Source: Amycolatopsis bullii (GTDB lineage: Bacteria; Actinomycetota; Actinomycetes; Mycobacteriales; Pseudonocardiaceae). From it: a stretch of DNA of 64,000 bases. Each line of letters starts with the position of its first letter. The stretch's first letter is position 1. Shown here one piece after another: positions 60,117-64,000 of this stretch. Position numbers and translations under genes: made by a program. The notes beneath the pieces are model-generated. The model was not told where the DNA came from and did not search any database. It saw only the letters and a list, made by a program, of their open reading frames with translations. The DNA is taken from NCBI RefSeq assembly GCF_014654205.1, contig NZ_BNAW01000028.1, positions 53,282 through 117,281 on the forward strand, in the 5' to 3' direction.

Positions 60117-61435
60117 AGTGCTCCTCCGTCGGGGTGCTCGGCGCGCGCGCCGACCTGGTCGTAGTGCTCCAGCTGGGCCAGGTCGTGACCCATCCGGTCG
60201 CGCTTGGTCCGCAGGTAGCGCAGGTTCTCCGGGTTCGGCGAGATCGGCAGCGGCACCCGCCCGGTGACGCGCAGGCCGTAGCCCTCCAGGCCGATCCGCT
60301 TGGCCGGGTTGTTCGACAGCAGCCGCATGGTGCGGACGCCGAGGTCGCAGAGGATCTGCGCGCCCGTGCCGTAGTCGCGGGCGTCGGCCGGGACGCCGAG
60401 CGCGAGGTTCGCGTCCACCGTGTCCGCGCCGTCGTCCTGCAGCTGGTAGGCCTGCAGCTTGTGCAGCAGGCCGATGCCGCGGCCCTCGTGGCCGCGGATG
60501 TAGAGCACGACGCCGCGGCCTTCGGTGGCCACCGCTTCCAGGGCCGCCTCCAGCTGGGGACCGCAGTCGCAGCGCAGCGAGCCGAAGACGTCGCCGGTGA
60601 GGCACTCGGAGTGGACGCGGACCAGGATGTCCTGGCCGTCGCCGATCTCGCCGTAGACGAACGCGACGTGCTCGATGCCGTCGAGCAGCGAGTCGTAGCC
60701 GACCGCCCGGAACGTACCCGCGGCCAGCGGGATGCGGGCTTCGGCGACCCGCTCGACCTGCTTCTCGGTGCGGCGGCGGTAGGCGATCAGGTCGGCGATG
60801 GTGATGATCGCCAGGTTGTGGTCGGCGGCGAACACCTCGAGCTCGTCGCGGCGCGCCATGTCGCCTTCGTCCTTCTGCGACACGATCTCGCAGAGCACGC
60901 CGGCGGGCGCGAGCCCGGCCATCCGGGCCAGGTCGACCGACGCCTCGGTGTGCCCAGGGCGGCGCAGCACGCCGCCTTCCTTGGCCCGCAGCGGCACGAC
61001 GTGCCCGGGACGGCGGAAGTCCTTCGCCGTGGACGACGGGTCGGCCAGCAGCCGGATCGTGTGCGCGCGGTCGGCGGCGGAGATGCCAGTGCTGATGCCC
61101 TCGGCGGCGTCGACCGTGACGCTGTACGCGGTGCCGCGCGCGTCCTGGTTCGTGTGGTACATCGGGGGCAGGTCGAGCCGGTCCGCTTCGGACTCCGTCA
61201 GCGCCACGCAGACGTACCCCGAGGTGTAGCGGACCATGAAGGCCAGCAGCTCCGGCGTCGCCTTCTCGGCGGCGAAGATCAGGTCGCCCTCGTTCTCGCG
61301 GTCCTCGTCGTCGACCACGACGACCGGACGGCCCGCCGCGATGTCCGCGATCGCCCGCTCGATGGCGTCGGCGTCGAACACCGCTCCGCTGCCGCACGGG
61401 GTCCAGCCCGCCGCGGGCTCTGCCGTCTCACTCAT
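60113..61435 (-). CDS. ribBA: Bifunctional DHBP synthase / GTP cyclohydrolase II
   Basis: A 440-residue fusion. The N-terminal RibB domain (about 30-230) has VVVVDDEDRENEGDLIFAAE and RPGHVVPLRAKEGGVLRRPG, then HTEASVDLARMAGL. The C-terminal RibA domain has HSECLTGDVFGSLRCDCGPQ with the zinc cysteines, YIRGHEGRGIGLLHKLQAY and RLLSNNPAKRIGLEGYGL. It supplies both branches of riboflavin synthesis. ATG 61435 overlaps the ribE stop (ATGA), and the stop overlaps ribH (GTGA). Confidence 0.97.
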   Translation of the reverse strand: MSETAEPAAGWTPCGSGAVFDADAIERAIADIAAGRPVVVVDDEDRENEGDLIFAAEKATPELLAFMVRYTSGYVCVALTESEADRLDLPPMYHTNQDARGTAYSVTVDAAEGISTGISAADRAHTIRLLADPSSTAKDFRRPGHVVPLRAKEGGVLRRPGHTEASVDLARMAGLAPAGVLCEIVSQKDEGDMARRDELEVFAADHNLAIITIADLIAYRRRTEKQVERVAEARIPLAAGTFRAVGYDSLLDGIEHVAFVYGEIGDGQDILVRVHSECLTGDVFGSLRCDCGPQLEAALEAVATEGRGVVLYIRGHEGRGIGLLHKLQAYQLQDDGADTVDANLALGVPADARDYGTGAQILCDLGVRTMRLLSNNPAKRIGLEGYGLRVTGRVPLPISPNPENLRYLRTKRDRMGHDLAQLEHYDQVGARAEHPDGGAL

Positions 61436-62052
61436 GACGCTCCTCCGTGCCGATTCTGCACCTGGTCGCGGATGTGTGCCTCGGCCAGCTTTTCCACGTA
61501 CTTCGCGACCACGTCGACCTCGAGGTTGACCAGGTCACCGGGTTCCCGGCCGCCGAGGGTCGTCACTTCGAGGGTGGTCGGGATCAGGGCGACCGCGAAC
61601 TGGTCGTCCGTGATCGCCGCGACCGTCAGCGAGACGCCGTCGACGGCGATCGAGCCCTTCTCGACCACGTACCGGGACAGGTGCGCCGGCATCGCGAACG
61701 TCGTCACGCCGTTCTCGTCGCGGCCGAGGAACACGCCGGTCCCGTCGACGTGGCCCTGCATGATGTGCCCGCCGAGCCGGCCGCCCGCCGGGGTGGCGCG
61801 TTCGAGGTTGACCCGGTCGCCGACCGCGACCTTGGCCAGGCTGGAGCGCTGCAGCGTCTCGTTGACGACGTCGACGGTGAACTCGCCGCCCGCCACCTCG
61901 ACGACGGTCAGGCAGACCCCGCTGACCGCGATCGAGTCGCCGTGCCCGGCGTCGCTGGTGACCAGCGGGCCGCGGACGCGCAGCCGGGCCGCGTTCGTCA
62001 GCTGCTCGACCGCGGTGACTTCGCCGATCTCCTCGACTATGCCGGTGAACAC
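61432..62052 (-). CDS. ribE: Riboflavin synthase alpha chain
   Basis: A 206-residue synthase that dismutates two lumazine molecules to riboflavin. The two homologous beta-barrel halves are visible: FTGIVEEIGEVTAVEQL with DSIAVSGVCLTVVEV, and GHIMQGHVDGTGVFL with GSIAVDGVSLTVAAI. GTG 62052 follows AAGGAGG by 7 nt. It begins the ribE-ribBA-ribH-PH operon. The 79-bp gap to rpe shows no FMN riboswitch that I can recognise, and no ribD lies between. Confidence 0.96.
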   Translation of the reverse strand: MFTGIVEEIGEVTAVEQLTNAARLRVRGPLVTSDAGHGDSIAVSGVCLTVVEVAGGEFTVDVVNETLQRSSLAKVAVGDRVNLERATPAGGRLGGHIMQGHVDGTGVFLGRDENGVTTFAMPAHLSRYVVEKGSIAVDGVSLTVAAITDDQFAVALIPTTLEVTTLGGREPGDLVNLEVDVVAKYVEKLAEAHIRDQVQNRHGGAS

Positions 62053-62131
62053 GTGCGCTGCCTCCTTGAGAGCCGGTCCTTCCATCCAACACCCGCCGCG
62101 GTCCGGTGGCTTCTCCGGTGCCGCTGCGAGG

Positions 62132-62818
62132 TCAGCCGGCCCGGCCGCGGGCCGCCTGTTCGCGCAGCGCGGCGACCGCCTTGCCCGGGTCGGCGGCGCC
62201 GTAGACGGCGGATCCGGCGACGAAGCAGTCGACGCCCGCCTCGGCGGCCTGCTCGATGGTGTCGGTGTTGATGCCGCCATCGATCTCGACGACCAGCTTC
62301 AGGTGCCCGGTGTCGACCAGCCGCCGCGCGGTGCGGACCTTCTCCAGGACGTCGGCGATGAAGGACTGCCCGCCGAAGCCCGGCTCGACGGACATGACCA
62401 GCAGCGTGTCGTAGTGCGTGAGCGCGTCGAGCCACGGTTCGAGCGCGGTGCCCGGCTTGATCGACAGGCCGGCCTTCGCGCCCGCGGCCCGCAGGTTCTT
62501 CGCCAGCGCGACCGGGTCCTTCGCGGCCTCGGCGTGCACGGTGACGTTGTAGGCGCCGGCCTCGGCGTACCCGACCGCCCAGCGGTCCGGGTCGTCGATC
62601 ATCAGGTGGCAGTCGATCGGCAGGTCGGTGCTGTCGATCAGGGCCTTGGCCACGGGCAGGCCGAGGGTCAGGTTCGGCACGAAGTGCGCGTCCATGACGT
62701 CGACGTGGACCCAGTCGGCGCGGTTCTCCCCGGCGCCGGCCACGGCGGCGATCTCCTCGCCGAGCCGGGCGAAGTCCGCCGCGAGGATGCTGGGTGCGAT
62801 CAAAGGTCGGTCGGCCAC
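62132..62818 (-). CDS. rpe: Ribulose-phosphate 3-epimerase
   Basis: A 228-residue TIM-barrel epimerase interconverting ribulose-5-phosphate and xylulose-5-phosphate, complementing the tkt operon. Motifs are APSILAADFARLGEEI, VHVDVMDAHFVPNLTLG, DCHLMIDDPDRW, LVMSVEPGFGGQSFI and KLVVEIDGGINTDTI. GTG 62818. It is directly upstream of ribE on the same strand, as in many actinobacteria (rpe-ribD-ribE), but ribD is missing from this position. Divergent from the kinase gene starting at 62,926. Confidence 0.96.
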   Translation of the reverse strand: MADRPLIAPSILAADFARLGEEIAAVAGAGENRADWVHVDVMDAHFVPNLTLGLPVAKALIDSTDLPIDCHLMIDDPDRWAVGYAEAGAYNVTVHAEAAKDPVALAKNLRAAGAKAGLSIKPGTALEPWLDALTHYDTLLVMSVEPGFGGQSFIADVLEKVRTARRLVDTGHLKLVVEIDGGINTDTIEQAAEAGVDCFVAGSAVYGAADPGKAVAALREQAARGRAG

Positions 62819-62925
62819 CTCCCGAGTGTAGGAGGACGGCGCTAACGGTCGCTAACCGGTTGTGACCAGGATCTGGCTCCCGAGAGGGAGGTCACGGGGC
62901 ACCGGCGCGCCCTAACCTCGGCCGC

Positions 62926-64000
62926 ATGTCCGGTTTCGCGAGATCCCTGCTGCGCCCCGGTGGCTACCGCAGCATCCCCTACGCCGTGCTCGGCGCGGTC
63001 CTGGCCGTCCCGGTGGCGCCGTTCGCCGTGCCGTGGGCTCTGCTCACCCGCGCGGGCCAGTCCCGGGCGCTGCTGGCCGTGCTGGCCCTCGCGGTGCTGC
63101 TGGGCCTGCTGGGATTGACGGGGCCGGTGCGGCGGTTCGGCGTCGCCGTCGCGAACGGCCTGCTCGGCACGGACCTGCCGGCACCGGGCCGGGCGCGGCC
63201 CGCCTGGCCGGACCGGCTGCGGTCCGGGGCCTGGCTCGTCCTGCACAGCGGGCTCGGCGGCCTGTTGCTCGTCGCCGACGCCGTCCTGGCGCTCGGTATC
63301 CTCTCCCCCGCGATGTGGCTGAACGGCGACGCGGCCGAGTTCACGTTCTTCGGCGCGAAGGCGGTCGCCGGGCCGTGGATGCTGCCGGTCGCCCTGGTCG
63401 CGCTCGCGCTCGCCCTGCTGGTCACGGCGGCCGCCACGCGCGCCTTCCAGGCCGGCGCGACCGCGCTGCTGGGCCCGTCCGCGGCCGAGCGCGCGGCGCT
63501 GGCCGAACGCCGCTCGGCCGTGCTCGCCCAGCGCAACCGGCTGGCCCGCGAGCTGCACGACTCCATCGGGCACACGCTCACGACGTCGACGATCCAGGCC
63601 GCCGCCGCGGCCGATCTGGTCGAGGCCGACCCGGCCCAGGTCCGGCGCACACTCGGCACGATCGAAGAAGCGTCCCGAAGCGCCCTCGAGGACCTCGACC
63701 ACGTCCTCGGCCTGCTTCGCGAGGAGCCGGCGGCGAAGGCGCCGACGCGCACGCTGGCCGAAGTCGACGTCCTCGCGGTGCGCGCCCGCGAAGCCGGGCT
63801 CGACGTCCGGCTGGCCGTCAGCGGGCCGGTCGCCGCGTTGCCCGCCACGGTGTCCCGGGAGGGCTACCGGATCGTCCAGGAGGGCCTGACCAACGCGCTG
63901 CGCCACGCCGGTCCCGGCGCGGTCGACGTCCGCGTCGAGGCGGGGCCGGAGCGCCTGGGCATCGCCGTCGTCAACGCGCTGCCCGGCGACGGGCCGCGGG
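62926..64000 (+). CDS. NarL-family sensor histidine kinase (3'-truncated by window end)
   Basis: At least 358 residues, continuing past the right edge. Four hydrophobic segments fall in about 18-70 and 105-185. The HisKA_3 phospho-acceptor box is NRLARELHDSIGHTLTTSTI with His near residue 211. The N box EGYRIVQEGLTNALRHAGPG of the ATPase domain is at the end. ATG 62926 lies 7 nt after a TAACCT box, with no ribosome site, suggesting a leaderless transcript. A response-regulator gene is expected just downstream, outside the window. Confidence 0.9.
   Translation, partial: MSGFARSLLRPGGYRSIPYAVLGAVLAVPVAPFAVPWALLTRAGQSRALLAVLALAVLLGLLGLTGPVRRFGVAVANGLLGTDLPAPGRARPAWPDRLRSGAWLVLHSGLGGLLLVADAVLALGILSPAMWLNGDAAEFTFFGAKAVAGPWMLPVALVALALALLVTAAATRAFQAGATALLGPSAAERAALAERRSAVLAQRNRLARELHDSIGHTLTTSTIQAAAAADLVEADPAQVRRTLGTIEEASRSALEDLDHVLGLLREEPAAKAPTRTLAEVDVLAVRAREAGLDVRLAVSGPVAALPATVSREGYRIVQEGLTNALRHAGPGAVDVRVEAGPERLGIAVVNALPGDGPR

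Noticed and set aside
62053..62131. An FMN riboswitch ahead of ribE.
   Set aside because: The 79-bp gap lacks the conserved RFN-element wording and is too short for the full aptamer.

Overview
The window is GC-rich actinobacterial DNA. Gene content and order point to Pseudonocardiales, most likely Amycolatopsis or a close relative. This placement is inferred from codon bias, leaderless GTG starts and family content; no database search was possible. From memory of the M. tuberculosis map, the two ends match the Rv1407-Rv1461 neighbourhood. That neighbourhood comprises sufB/sufR, an mptB-like mannosyltransferase, an ABC pair, ctaA, qor, ctaB, tkt-tal-pgi-zwf-opcA-pgl, secG, tpiA-pgk-gap, whiA-yvcK-rapZ, uvrC, ribH-ribBA-ribE and rpe.

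Layout. 1-4.6 kb: start of the suf iron-sulfur operon (sufR-sufB, minus strand), an MptB-type mannosyltransferase and an ABC exporter pair. 4.6-5.3 kb: a decayed ISAs1-type transposase remnant with a long hairpin. 5.3-7.3 kb: haem A synthase and a fatty-acid desaturase. 7.3-8.9 kb: a small accessory patch with a 20-residue His/Gly-rich peptide gene, an unknown gene interrupted by an in-frame TAG, and a 52-residue membrane peptide. 8.9-15.7 kb: ATP-grasp enzyme, quinone reductase, FKBP lipoprotein, HelR-like helicase and ctaB. 15.9-24.1 kb: the transketolase/pentose-phosphate operon. 24.1-28.1 kb: tandem repeats, a TetR/flavin-monooxygenase pair with a clear operator, an orphan histidine kinase, and a large palindrome plus 21-bp repeats. 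28.1-32.0 kb: rbpA, secG, tpiA, pgk, gap.

32.4-52.6 kb appears to be a lineage-specific insertion relative to mycobacteria. It holds a winged-helix protein, a LysE exporter, an ArsR/SnoaL-like pair, an F420-type oxidoreductase, a three-gene SMC-like ATPase operon, an F420/PPOX protein and an oxygen-dependent coproporphyrinogen oxidase (HemF). It also holds a secreted sugar dehydrogenase fusion, a TetR/sterol-desaturase pair, gpgS and several unknowns. 52.6-62.8 kb: whiA-yvcK-rapZ-uvrC, a secreted trypsin, xthA and the riboflavin cluster ending in rpe. The last kilobase is the start of a second NarL-family sensor kinase.

The most notable system is the SMC-like trio at 35,958-42,708. It resembles Mks/Wadjet plasmid-defence or condensin operons in architecture, but no nuclease (JetD/MksG) gene is visible beside it, and the residue normally holding the catalytic glutamate is asparagine. 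No tRNA, rRNA or CRISPR array was seen.
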